Positions 34,194 to 41,907 of a stretch of DNA of 64,000 nt are shown one piece after another. The DNA lies in NCBI GenBank assembly GCA_020532545.1, contig JAJBAW010000001.1:47573-111572 (forward strand). The letters are read 5' to 3'. The position numbers were made by a program, and so were the translations under genes. Below the pieces are notes generated by a model. That model was not told the DNA's origin and searched no databases. It saw only the letters and a program-made list of their open reading frames with translations. The DNA is from Candidatus Cloacimonadota bacterium (lineage in GTDB: Bacteria > Cloacimonadota > Cloacimonadia > Cloacimonadales > Cloacimonadaceae). The stretch's first letter is position 1. Each line of letters begins with the position of its first letter.

Positions 34194-35195
34194 ATGAATA
34201 TATTCATTACTGGCAGTAACGGCTTTGTGGGATCGCAACTGATGCGGGAGCTGGAGCATAAAGGTCACGAAGTGATCGGCATAGATATCAGCGATCAGTG
34301 CAATGCCACCAAACACGAGAGCACACTTTCCGGCGACATACGTGAGAAAGCGGACCTGGATAGAGTCTTCTCTACATTCTCTGCGCAGCATGGCTCAGGT
34401 ATTGACCTCATCATCCACTGCGCAGCAGCCAAGCATGATTTTGGTATCAAACGCGAAGAGTATTTTAGCCACAATGAACTGGGGACCAAAGTCCTTCTTG
34501 ATTTTGCTACCCAGCACAAGATAAACAAGCTCGTCTACCTCAGCACCGTATCCGTTTTTGGTCACCCCAAAGGCAGATCTGATGAAGAGACCTCCTACAA
34601 CCCTGACCATCCTTATGGCGAATCAAAGCTGGCTGGTGAACTCCTCTGTATAGAATGGCAAAAGCAAGATCATGCCCGCGAGTTAATCGTCCTGCGGCCC
34701 ACAGTGATCTATGGCCCTCACAACTTTGCCAATGTGTACAATCTGATCGATATGTTGCACCGCAGACCCATACTGACCATCGGGAATGGCGATCATATCA
34801 AGAGCATTGTCTCGCTCAATACCATTTTGGGGATGATAGACTTTTCGCTCTCATTACTAAAGCCGGGCTTTCAACACTTTAACTGTGTGGATGAACCTTA
34901 TATCTCGCTGAGAGAGCTGATGCTGCTGGTGGCGGCAAATCCCGGTTTCAAGATGCCGAAATTCACTATTCCCCTTGGTCTGGCGATAGGCATCGGGATG
35001 ATCTTTGATGTCCCCGCCAAGCTCTTTTCTATAGACTTGCCTATTAATAGCGACCGTATGCGCAAATTTGCCACTGCCACCTATTTCTGTGCCACCAAGA
35101 TCCGTAAGGCAGGATATGTCCAGATCCAGAGCATCGAAGACAGCGTCTCTGAAATGTGCGCCTGGTACATGAACAAACAAAAAGACAGAGCTTAG
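34194..35195 (+). CDS. NAD-dependent sugar epimerase/dehydratase
   Basis: A 333-aa extended short-chain dehydrogenase. The NAD-binding motif is TGSNGFVG at 6-13. The catalytic Tyr/Lys pair is Y141-x3-K145 (YGESK), with STVSVFG before it supplying the Ser/Thr. LRPTVIYGP and the C-terminal substrate domain resemble UDP-glucose 4-epimerase-like proteins and related 3-beta-HSD family members. It is 14 nt after the glycosyltransferase gene and almost certainly in its operon. Substrate not readable from sequence. Confidence 0.9.
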   Translation: MNIFITGSNGFVGSQLMRELEHKGHEVIGIDISDQCNATKHESTLSGDIREKADLDRVFSTFSAQHGSGIDLIIHCAAAKHDFGIKREEYFSHNELGTKVLLDFATQHKINKLVYLSTVSVFGHPKGRSDEETSYNPDHPYGESKLAGELLCIEWQKQDHARELIVLRPTVIYGPHNFANVYNLIDMLHRRPILTIGNGDHIKSIVSLNTILGMIDFSLSLLKPGFQHFNCVDEPYISLRELMLLVAANPGFKMPKFTIPLGLAIGIGMIFDVPAKLFSIDLPINSDRMRKFATATYFCATKIRKAGYVQIQSIEDSVSEMCAWYMNKQKDRA

Positions 35196-35244
35196 GACAG
35201 CACAGTAAGGGGAGTCCCGCATAGGGTACTCCCCCTGTCCTTTT
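35196..35244. terminator. bidirectional terminator, epimerase / P-type ATPase
   Basis: Nested stems GACAG/CTGTC and GGGGAGT/ACTCCCC with an inner CCC/GGG hairpin, followed on the plus strand by CTTTTC. It lies in the 48-bp gap between two convergent genes. Confidence 0.8.
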
Positions 35245-37310
35245 CATTTGTTGCGGATCATCCTGAGACTATTGAAGATCACCAGCAACGTGACCCCCAC
35301 ATCCGCGATAATCGCTTCCCAGAGTCCGCTGATTCCTGTGACTCCCAAGACCATCACAATGATCTTGATGCCCAGAGCTAGTATGATGTTTTGCCACACG
35401 GTGTTGTTGGTGCGACGGGAGAGTTCAAAGGCCTGCACGAGCTGTTCGGGCTTGTCGTTGAGCAGCACGATATCCGCGCTTTCGATCGAGGCCTGAGCTC
35501 CGATGGCTCCCATGGCGATTCCGATGTCGGCCCGAGCCAACACTGGAGCGTCGTTCATGCCGTCTCCGCTGTAGGCTACCAGACCGATGTGTTCGGCCAT
35601 TATCTCTTCCAGAGCGTGCAATTTCTCAGCGGGCAAGAGTTCGGCTTTATAACCGTCCAGATTAAGCTCCTGCGCCACATTTTCCGCTTTAGCCTTGCGA
35701 TCTCCGGAAAGCATATACAGCTTCTCCACACCAAAAGAGCGGAGTTTCGCCAGGCTCTCAGCCATATTATCTTTGATTTCATCGCTGAAAGTAGCAGCAC
35801 CTAGATAGCGGGAGTCCACGGCTACATGCACTGCGCTCACGGATGAGGTATCTAGATGGGCATCGATGCCATAGGAGCCGATAAACTCCAGATTACCAGC
35901 CAGATAGACCTTGCCAGCATAGCTCAGCTTGATTCCTTTTCCGGGGTATTCCTTGTGATCCTTCAGCAGTGCGTGATCAAATTCAAAAGACAGCGCTGAT
36001 TTCACTGCCAGGGCAAAGGGGTGATTCGATGAGTATTCACAGAGCCACAGGGCCTCTTTGAGCTCTTCTTCATTGGTACCTGCAGTGGGCAAAAGCTGCG
36101 TCAGGCTCAGTTTCCCGGTGGTGATGGTTCCGGTTTTATCGAAGACAATGCTCTTTATCTGCCTGAGTGAATCCAGAAATACTGAGCCTTTGAAGATGAT
36201 CCCCTTGCGTGCGGCCAGACCGATGCCGATGTAATATGTGAGTGGGATGGAGATTACCAGGGCGCAGGGACAGCTTACGATGAGGAAGACCAGGGCGCGT
36301 TTGAACCATACATCTGCCGGAAAGCCCATGATGACCGGAATGAGGAAAACCAGCACAGCCAGACCTACGACCACAGGTGTGTAGATCCTGGCGAATCTGG
36401 TGATAAAACGCTCCTGACTGGATTTTCGAGCGCTGGCGTTGTCGATCATAGCCATAATCCGGGCTACCATGCTTTCGCCTTCGCTTTTCAGCACCTCGAT
36501 CTCCAGGAGTCCGCTTTGATTCAGGCATCCGGCAAAGATCTCAGCTCCGGGCTCCACCAGCAGAGGTTCGGATTCCCCGCTCACACTGGAGGTATCCAGG
36601 GTGCTTTCACCTTTCAGGATTCTTCCATCCAGGGGAATGCGCTCTCCGGGATAGACGAGGATGATATCGGAAGGATTGACCTGGGATAACTTCAGATCCT
36701 TGAGTCCACCGGCGTCTTTTACATGCGCCTTCTCCGGCTTCAATGAGACCAGTGAACTCACTGCCTTGCGGCTACTTGCCATGGCTTTGGATTCCAGAAA
36801 CTGCCCCAGTTCATATAGCGCCATCACCGCGATGGCTTCCGTATATTCACCCAGATACATAGCGCCGATACTGGCAATGCTCATCAGAAAATGCTCTGCC
36901 ATGAGCTGTTTGGAGGTTACTTCCTGGTAGGCGCCATGCAAGACTCTTCCCGAGACCAAAAGATAGGCCACAAAAGACAGAGAGATAAAGAGCACCTGCC
37001 CCAGAGGCAGAAGCGTATTCAGTAGCCAGATCAGGAGGCCGGCGTATATAAACCAGACATAATTGCTCCTTTTATGCTCGTGATCAGAGCCCGCCGCCGC
37101 AATTTTGACCCCGGGTTCGATGCCGGACGCGATCTGATTCAGACGGTCCAGCACGTTTTCGGCAGGATTCTCATATTGAACGATCAAGCGTCTATTCATA
37201 AAGTCCAGATTCACCTGGCTTACTTCGGCGAGATTGGCAATCTCCCTTTCGATCTTGGCACTGCAATTCGCACAATCCAGATTGTGTACATCATATTCGC
37301 GGATGGTCAT
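35244..37310 (-). CDS. P1B-type heavy-metal ATPase (Zn/Cd/Pb type)
   Basis: A 688-aa metal efflux pump of the inner membrane. N-terminal HMA domain with C13-A-N-C16 (HNLDCANCS); membrane helices; actuator domain with SGESEPLLV; SCPCALVISIP metal motif; DKTGTITTG phosphorylation site; HPFALAV; GDGMNDAPVLARADIGIAMG; final ADVGVTLLVIFNSLRMI, whose Asp is typical of the Zn/Cd/Pb (P1B-2) group. The ATG at 37310 has GGAGG upstream and overlaps the ArsR stop (ATGA); the longer frame upstream belongs to arsR. Regulation: by the coupled ArsR repressor. Confidence 0.94.
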   Translation of the reverse strand: MTIREYDVHNLDCANCSAKIEREIANLAEVSQVNLDFMNRRLIVQYENPAENVLDRLNQIASGIEPGVKIAAAGSDHEHKRSNYVWFIYAGLLIWLLNTLLPLGQVLFISLSFVAYLLVSGRVLHGAYQEVTSKQLMAEHFLMSIASIGAMYLGEYTEAIAVMALYELGQFLESKAMASSRKAVSSLVSLKPEKAHVKDAGGLKDLKLSQVNPSDIILVYPGERIPLDGRILKGESTLDTSSVSGESEPLLVEPGAEIFAGCLNQSGLLEIEVLKSEGESMVARIMAMIDNASARKSSQERFITRFARIYTPVVVGLAVLVFLIPVIMGFPADVWFKRALVFLIVSCPCALVISIPLTYYIGIGLAARKGIIFKGSVFLDSLRQIKSIVFDKTGTITTGKLSLTQLLPTAGTNEEELKEALWLCEYSSNHPFALAVKSALSFEFDHALLKDHKEYPGKGIKLSYAGKVYLAGNLEFIGSYGIDAHLDTSSVSAVHVAVDSRYLGAATFSDEIKDNMAESLAKLRSFGVEKLYMLSGDRKAKAENVAQELNLDGYKAELLPAEKLHALEEIMAEHIGLVAYSGDGMNDAPVLARADIGIAMGAIGAQASIESADIVLLNDKPEQLVQAFELSRRTNNTVWQNIILALGIKIIVMVLGVTGISGLWEAIIADVGVTLLVIFNSLRMIRNK

Positions 37311-37660
37311 GCTTCCTCCCCGATGTGTTCCAAAGCCACGTCGAACAAACTCTGTATATGCATATCCTCCAGTGAGTAGTATACCACAGTACCTTCCTTT
37401 CTGGTCTTGACAAAGCGGCTGAGTCTCAAGGTTTTGAGCTGATGGGAAACTGCCGATTGTCCCATCTTGGCCAAGCTGGCCAGATCCGCTACGCAAAGTT
37501 CGGAACGCGACAGGAAATACAAGAGCTTCAAGCGCGAGGGATCTCCAAATACCTTGAAGAATTCCGCCAGCTTTGCTATCGTATCATCTGTGGGCAATTG
37601 GCCCAATATCTTATCTATCTCTTCTTCAGAGATCAGCTTACATAAACATTTATCGATCAT
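37307..37660 (-). CDS. ArsR/SmtB-family metal-sensing repressor
   Basis: A 117-aa winged-helix repressor. Two metal sites are visible: N-terminal C5-x-C7 plus C56 (ELCVADL), as in the alpha-3N site of CadC, and D99, H101, H112, E115 in the last helix, exactly the spacing of the alpha-5 zinc site of SmtB/CzrA. It is the first gene of a two-gene operon with the P-type ATPase (ATGA overlap), and the palindrome at 37671-37692 just upstream is its likely operator. It probably senses Zn, and possibly Cd or Pb, and derepresses the pump. Confidence 0.94.
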   Translation of the reverse strand: MIDKCLCKLISEEEIDKILGQLPTDDTIAKLAEFFKVFGDPSRLKLLYFLSRSELCVADLASLAKMGQSAVSHQLKTLRLSRFVKTRKEGTVVYYSLEDMHIQSLFDVALEHIGEEA

Positions 37661-37670
37661 CCTAAACTCC

Positions 37671-37692
37671 TATATGAATGTGTGTTCATATA
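37671..37692. promoter_or_regulatory. ArsR/SmtB-type operator
   Basis: A perfect 8-bp inverted repeat TATATGAA-N6-TTCATATA, matching the ATATGAA...TTCATAT core of known ArsR/SmtB operators. It lies 11 nt before the arsR start, next to the AGGAG ribosome site. Confidence 0.82.
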
Positions 37693-37801
37693 TAGAATAA
37701 GCAGGAATCTCTTCAAGACAAGCTTGACATATAATCCCTGCAAAAGATTGTGGGAATATGAAGACTACACAAGAGCTTCGGATAATAAAAGGAGAGAGTT
37801 T

Positions 37802-38218
37802 ATGACAGCACTTCAGTTTCATGCTTTTAGCATTCCATTGATTATTGGACCCTTTGTTATGGGAGTTTATGCTTTCATAGCAATGTATCGCAAGGTGAAA
37901 ATCCACAATCTGGAGACCTGGAAAAAGGCCAGTATCGAAAGTAATCTGACTAAAAGTGAATTTATAGCGCGCACTCAACAACTTTGTGCCGGCAAGGGAT
38001 ATTTCCTACTTGATATCATCCAGTCAGATGATTCGGTAAAAGCGGTGATCAAAGAAGCCCCAACTGTGTTGTGGGGGTTTGGCCAATTCTATTGTATCGA
38101 ATACAGGCCCACCCAAAAGCCCAAAGTAACTGTGTATGCGAGAAGTGGAGTTTTTAAATGGGCTATCAATAAGTCTGCCTTCCGCAATGCTGTGAACGCA
38201 TTTGCAAAGCTTGATTGA
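37802..38218 (+). CDS. small membrane-anchored protein, unknown function
   Basis: A 138-aa protein starting at the ATG at 37802, which has AAGGAGA 6 nt upstream; the frame is open further up but has no site there. A hydrophobic segment lies at about 9-28 (FSIPLIIGPFVMGVYAFIAMY), then a soluble part with YFLLDIIQSDD, LWGFGQFYCIEY and KVTVYARSGVF. The last part reads as a small alpha/beta domain. I do not recognise it. It is divergent from arsR and convergent with the GNAT gene (stop codons adjacent). Confidence 0.7.
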   Translation: MTALQFHAFSIPLIIGPFVMGVYAFIAMYRKVKIHNLETWKKASIESNLTKSEFIARTQQLCAGKGYFLLDIIQSDDSVKAVIKEAPTVLWGFGQFYCIEYRPTQKPKVTVYARSGVFKWAINKSAFRNAVNAFAKLD

Positions 38219-38818
38219 TCAGAGGATCTTAACGCTATTACCTTTCTTTTCAAGATACTCCGAGCGCAGCAAGGTATAAACATACTGATCGTATTTCTCA
38301 CCCCCGAGCCAGTAATGGGCACGGATCTTACCATCCAGAGTAAAACCGGAATTTTCCAGCAATCTGATAGACGGCGTATTGTATGAGCTAGTTTCAGCAT
38401 AGATTTTATGAAGAGGCCAGAAGAATTCTCTATCAAAAGCCATAGCCATACATAAACCCATGATTACGGTCCCATAACCTTTATATCTGTTCTCTGCAGG
38501 AAAGTAGTAACTAAGCTCTGCACGTTTATTTCTGCAATTGAAATCTCCAAGGCGAGTATACCCCAGATACTCATTGTTGGTAGTATTCTTGAGCATAAAG
38601 ATTAAATCGCTTTCAACAAGCTCAGGGAAACGTTCTAAAAAGGAAAGCCAGCGATCTTCGCTATATTCATTTTTCCCCGGCATTACCGGCTGGAAGCAGA
38701 ATCGATCCTTTTCGCCCTCATTAATTTGCCACATGTAGAACAGTTTAATTATTTCCGGATCCTTTTGAAGCTGCTCCAGCGCATAGATCTGTCCATTTAT
38801 GCTTGCTACATTTTCCAT
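38219..38818 (-). CDS. GNAT-family N-acetyltransferase
   Basis: A 199-aa acetyltransferase (RimJ/RimL-like, Acetyltransf_3). The core shows YLGYTRLGDFNCRNKRAELSYYF and AENRYKGYGTVIMGLCMAMAF, where RYKGYGT is the acetyl-CoA pyrophosphate loop, then YAETSSYNTPSIRLLENSGF, the typical closing block. Acceptor substrate (protein N terminus, small molecule or RNA-bound amino acid) is unknown. It starts 1 nt after the rtcB stop and is surely co-transcribed. Base composition is AT-richer than that of the genes further out. Confidence 0.88.
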   Translation of the reverse strand: MENVASINGQIYALEQLQKDPEIIKLFYMWQINEGEKDRFCFQPVMPGKNEYSEDRWLSFLERFPELVESDLIFMLKNTTNNEYLGYTRLGDFNCRNKRAELSYYFPAENRYKGYGTVIMGLCMAMAFDREFFWPLHKIYAETSSYNTPSIRLLENSGFTLDGKIRAHYWLGGEKYDQYVYTLLRSEYLEKKGNSVKIL

Positions 38819-38819
38819 T

Positions 38820-39932
38820 CTAATCCCCTTTATCTTTGAAATTATATATGGGTTTTAAGGTTTCTATAACCTCAATAGTGTCTTCAAGTTCTGCTATCAC
38901 CCTTTTAGGATTCTTATACGCCATCGGGGCTTCATCTATAGTATTTCTATTCACGCAAGTCGTATAAATCCCTTTCATACTATTTTGAAAGTCTTGCATA
39001 TTGATCTCTTTTCTTGCTTTATTACGGGACATGATCCTGCCGGCACCATGCGCAGAGGAGTAATTCCAATCCGCATTTCCTTTTCCTGATGCAATAATGC
39101 TTCCAAAAGACATATTCATCGGTATGATAACTTGTCTAGTAAGCTCAGCATTTATAGCCCCTTTCCTAAGAATCATCCTGTCGTCTATATAATTATGCAC
39201 GGTAGAAAGCTCTCCTAACACCTCCCAATCCATTCCTCTTCTAATAGAATCCGCTATAGCTGCTCGATTGATGCTGGCATACTCTTGGGCAATGCGCATA
39301 TCTCTCAAATAGTCTTGCATCAAGTCGCCTTCCAGATAGCAATGCTCTTTCTTGATATCGAGCCCCAGATCATCGCAATAAATCTGAGCTAGTTTTTGAT
39401 AGTATTCTGCTATCTCCAAACCGAACTTTCTACTCCCGGTATGGATAGATAATGCATATTGACCATTTTTCCTTCTACTCAATTCAATAAAATGATTACC
39501 TCCCCCTAAGGTGCCAACAGAGTGTTCGGCCCTTTTCACATCTGCTCTGTCTTGCATTTCATGGATCTGTTTGGGGAGATGATTTGCAAACACATGCTTA
39601 GTTTTTCTGATCCGAAATCCAGAAGGCACATTGTGTCTGATGACTTCATCCAGTTGTTCCAAGTTTATTTTATCTTTGCCTAAATGATTGACCAACAGCC
39701 CACAACCTATGTCCACTCCTATATAATATGGCACTACTTTATCTCTGATAATCATGGTAGTGCCTATCACGCAGCCTTTTCCGGCATGAGCATCGGGCAT
39801 GATTCTTATGTGTGCCCCTCTGCCGGCGGGAGCATCTGCCATCTCAATAATTTGCTGAGTAGTTGCCTGATCCAAGCTGTCTGTAAACACTCTGACGATT
39901 TCTTCTTTGGGGGTAACGAGGTCTATATACAT
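38820..39932 (-). CDS. rtcB: RtcB-type RNA ligase
   Basis: A 370-aa RtcB-family 3'-phosphate/5'-OH RNA ligase, GTP- and Mn-dependent, which repairs or splices RNA. Motifs: PDAHAGKGCVIGTT, the metal-binding YIGVDIGCGL, GGGNHFIEL, IHTGSRKFG, and SSAHGAGRIMSR carrying the residues for guanylylation. It is slightly shorter than E. coli RtcB (408 aa). The ATG at 39932 is preceded by TAGGAGA. A tRNA-like leader (39978-40083) and a TTGACA promoter lie upstream; a GNAT gene follows. No rtcA, rtcR or rsr is in the window. Confidence 0.93.
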   Translation of the reverse strand: MYIDLVTPKEEIVRVFTDSLDQATTQQIIEMADAPAGRGAHIRIMPDAHAGKGCVIGTTMIIRDKVVPYYIGVDIGCGLLVNHLGKDKINLEQLDEVIRHNVPSGFRIRKTKHVFANHLPKQIHEMQDRADVKRAEHSVGTLGGGNHFIELSRRKNGQYALSIHTGSRKFGLEIAEYYQKLAQIYCDDLGLDIKKEHCYLEGDLMQDYLRDMRIAQEYASINRAAIADSIRRGMDWEVLGELSTVHNYIDDRMILRKGAINAELTRQVIIPMNMSFGSIIASGKGNADWNYSSAHGAGRIMSRNKARKEINMQDFQNSMKGIYTTCVNRNTIDEAPMAYKNPKRVIAELEDTIEVIETLKPIYNFKDKGD

Positions 39933-39977
39933 TTTTTCTCCTATCAATCAGGGCAGAGAACCAGCTTTGCCCCTGTT

Positions 39978-40083
39978 TGGTATTTCTGACGGGAATAGAA
40001 CCCGCATGTTGTTAGCTATCTGGGGATTATAGTCCCTTGTGTCTTCCTATGCCACCACAGCAGCCAATCTAAGATCCTCTGCT
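39978..40083 (-). ncRNA. tRNA-like structured leader upstream of rtcB
   Basis: On the minus strand a T-arm look-alike (GCGGG-TTCTATT-CCCGT, 39989-40005) is followed by 7 nt, an A, and CCA (39978-39988), the exact geometry of a tRNA 3' end. Before it lie a GGGA/TCCC hairpin (40023-40036) in the anticodon-arm position and an AGCAG/CTGCT hairpin (40059-40083). The 5' acceptor strand does not pair with the 3' strand and the loop has T for the usual purine after TTC, so this is not a normal tRNA. It could be a Y-RNA-like (YrlA) tRNA mimic, a degenerate tRNA, or a 5' leader that controls rtcB. Confidence 0.4.
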
Positions 40084-40099
40084 CATACGAGACATTATC

Positions 40100-40127
40100 A
40101 GGATAACAAAAGATATAGCTCTGTCAA
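40100..40127 (-). promoter_or_regulatory. putative promoter of the rtcB operon
   Basis: On the minus strand TTGACA (40122-40127), a 16-nt spacer, and TATCCT (40100-40105, 4 of 6). Transcription would begin near 40092 and include the tRNA-like leader. Confidence 0.45.
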
Positions 40128-40281
40128 GAAGTAAAATTCATGTGTATTCTCTCATTGATCATCCAAGCGGGTGCATTTGTATGCTAGCTATCTTTTTAGA
40201 GAGTGATTTTGTCTTTTATGACGGCACCATCCCTGCACATTCCATATCTCTTCCCCAACCCTTTAACGTAGTATTAACGGG

Positions 40282-40329
40282 CTTTCAATTCGAGATGACT
40301 CGAGATTCCAAGTCATCTCGAGTCGAAAG
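40282..40329. repeat. dispersed palindrome, copy 3 (inverted orientation)
   Basis: Arms at 40282-40302 and 40309-40329 pair at 18 of 21 positions around a 6-nt centre. By its arm asymmetry it is inverted relative to copies 1, 2 and 4. GAATTAGAATCAA at 40331-40343 matches the outer arm. The surrounding 40130-40473 holds no gene I can support. Confidence 0.87.
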
Positions 40330-40419
40330 CGAATTAGAATCAAATTGAAGCCACCTCTGACAAGGGGGAAAGCCCCGGCTGATCAGCTCAGATATTTACA
40401 GGTGGCAGTCTGGCGGACA

Positions 40420-40441
40420 ACCTGAGCGATGAAGCTCAGGT
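40420..40441. other. perfect 8-bp hairpin without T-run
   Basis: ACCTGAGC-GATGAA-GCTCAGGT, 33 bp beyond the stop codon of the kinase-like gene on the minus strand. No T-run follows on either strand, so it may be a 3' stabilising hairpin and not an intrinsic terminator. Confidence 0.5.
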
Positions 40442-40473
40442 GCTTGATCTGTATAGGAAAGATTAGCAGAGGC

Positions 40474-41100
40474 TTAGATCACTGCCGAAAGCCAATTCCG
40501 GTTTCTGGAGCTATCCTCGGAGCGTCTGAAGCCTTTATTGTATTTGGCGCGCCGTTCGTCAAAGCGGGTGATGCTTTGCTCAAGAGCTCTGCTCCAGCGC
40601 TCGCGCTCTAGCGTGATATTCTGTTGGTAACTGTTCAAGAGACTGCCGGCACGGGCGATGAAATCCATAAAGGGATATTCTTCGGCCCAAAAGAGCAGGA
40701 GATGGGTGACATCCACTTCGGGGAAGTCGCGGCGGCTGTCGCTGAAATCTATGAAGTAGTATTTACTGCCTGCCAGGAGGATGTTTTGGGGCTGATTATC
40801 GATATGGCAGAGGCATTTATCAGCTTCGAGAGTAAAGGCGTGAAAGGCTGCCAGAGCCGCGCCCAGATCTGTAGTCGAGAAGTTCGGCTGATCCAGATAG
40901 GCTTGTCCCTTTATGCGTTTTGTGGTGATATAGTAAAGCTTTTGGTCCATGACCTCCGCATCGCCGGCAGAGAGCAGATCTGGCACGTGAGGCGGGGCCA
41001 GGTGATAAACCTGCAGCTCCCGGTCGAAAAGCTCTTTATCGGTAAAGAGCTTTGACACCACGTTCGGATAAGTAATCAGAGCAGGAATATCCTGGTTCAA
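40474..41100 (-). CDS. small protein-kinase-fold (aminoglycoside-phosphotransferase-like) protein
   Basis: A 208-aa cytosolic protein with the C-lobe signature of the kinase-like fold: catalytic H99-x-D101-x4-N106 (CHIDNQPQN) and the metal-binding D118 in YFIDFSDSRRDF, with VDVTHLLLFWAEEYP after it. The N-lobe is short and the usual glycine-rich loop is not evident (K17 or K22 could serve). It resembles Kdo/lipid A kinase-like or APH/choline-kinase-like proteins. The ATG overlaps the stop of the upstream propeller gene (ATGA). Substrate unknown. Confidence 0.75.
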   Translation of the reverse strand: MNQDIPALITYPNVVSKLFTDKELFDRELQVYHLAPPHVPDLLSAGDAEVMDQKLYYITTKRIKGQAYLDQPNFSTTDLGAALAAFHAFTLEADKCLCHIDNQPQNILLAGSKYYFIDFSDSRRDFPEVDVTHLLLFWAEEYPFMDFIARAGSLLNSYQQNITLERERWSRALEQSITRFDERRAKYNKGFRRSEDSSRNRNWLSAVI

Positions 41101-41906
41101 TCCAGGGATATCCTTTCGATGCGATTTTGTTTTAGCATAGGCACGATGAGTTCATTGCTGAGCGCGTGATAATAGATATCGGCTGCGCCTTCATAGTCTT
41201 TCAATTTTGTGATGAATCTGTTTTGTTCCTGGGGGATTTCGATAATCATGCTTTCGGCCCAGGAGCTGAAGTAGATGCGTCCCAGATCGTCGATGGCGAT
41301 TCCATCCAACCCTGAATAAATGGTATCCATGAAGATAGTCGTTTCTTTGCTGCGCACGTCCAGGCTGAGAATGGGGGAGTGGGTGCTATTGTTTACCACC
41401 AGCATCTGCCAGCGGGGACGATCGTAAACGATGCCATTGGGCTTGCTGAGTAGTGGACTAATGATCTTTTCCTGGGTTTTGGCAGTGGGGTCGTAGGCAT
41501 AGATGCAATGTCCCAGGGTATCGGTGATGTAAAGCAGGCCATGTTCGGTGAGCGCGAGATCGTTCAGGCCGGCGGCTCCTTCGATGATGTAGGTATCGAT
41601 GATGCTGGCCTGGGCCACATCCACCACCTGAATTTGGGTGGGCTCTGTGACATACAATTTGCCCTCGCTCAGGAGGATGCCCTTGGGACTCTTGAAAGCC
41701 CCGGGCATGTATGCACTCAGCTTGCCAGCATTGTCCATGGCGATGATGCTGCCATTGCCCACGTTTGAGATCAAGAATCTTTCTCCCACGGGGTCGTAGG
41801 TGACGCTCTCAGGCTTGTCCAGGCGCACACCGGTGCGGTTAAGAGCCCAAAACAGCAGTGCTGTCACGATGAGTAAAGCCAGTATAATGAGGATTATTTT
41901 CTTCAT
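41097..41906 (-). CDS. membrane-anchored SMP-30/NHL-type beta-propeller protein
   Basis: A 269-aa protein with an N-terminal anchor or uncleaved signal (2-20, IILIILALLIVTALLFWAL) and a six-bladed propeller-like body. Repeated motifs include KPESVTYDPVGERFLISNV, GAAGLNDLALTEHGLLYITD, KPNGIVYD and GLDGIAIDDLGRIYFSSW. The fold resembles gluconolactonase/SMP-30. AAGGA lies 6 nt before the ATG at 41906, 1 nt after cysS, so an in-frame ATG within cysS is discounted. It is coupled to the kinase-like gene. Function unknown; a periplasmic lactonase or sensor is possible. Confidence 0.8.
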   Translation of the reverse strand: MKKIILIILALLIVTALLFWALNRTGVRLDKPESVTYDPVGERFLISNVGNGSIIAMDNAGKLSAYMPGAFKSPKGILLSEGKLYVTEPTQIQVVDVAQASIIDTYIIEGAAGLNDLALTEHGLLYITDTLGHCIYAYDPTAKTQEKIISPLLSKPNGIVYDRPRWQMLVVNNSTHSPILSLDVRSKETTIFMDTIYSGLDGIAIDDLGRIYFSSWAESMIIEIPQEQNRFITKLKDYEGAADIYYHALSNELIVPMLKQNRIERISLD

Positions 41907-41907
41907 T

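Noticed and set aside
39978..40060. Genuine tRNA gene upstream of rtcB
   Set aside because: The T-arm and CCA fit, but no 5' acceptor strand pairs with the 3' strand, the anticodon-position hairpin has a 6-nt loop or lacks T33, and the variable region is too long; kept only as tRNA-like.
39978..40060. tmRNA 3' end
   Set aside because: The GCGGGTTC...CCCG arm recalls tmRNA, but no tag reading frame, pseudoknots or GGGG-type 5' acceptor end could be found.
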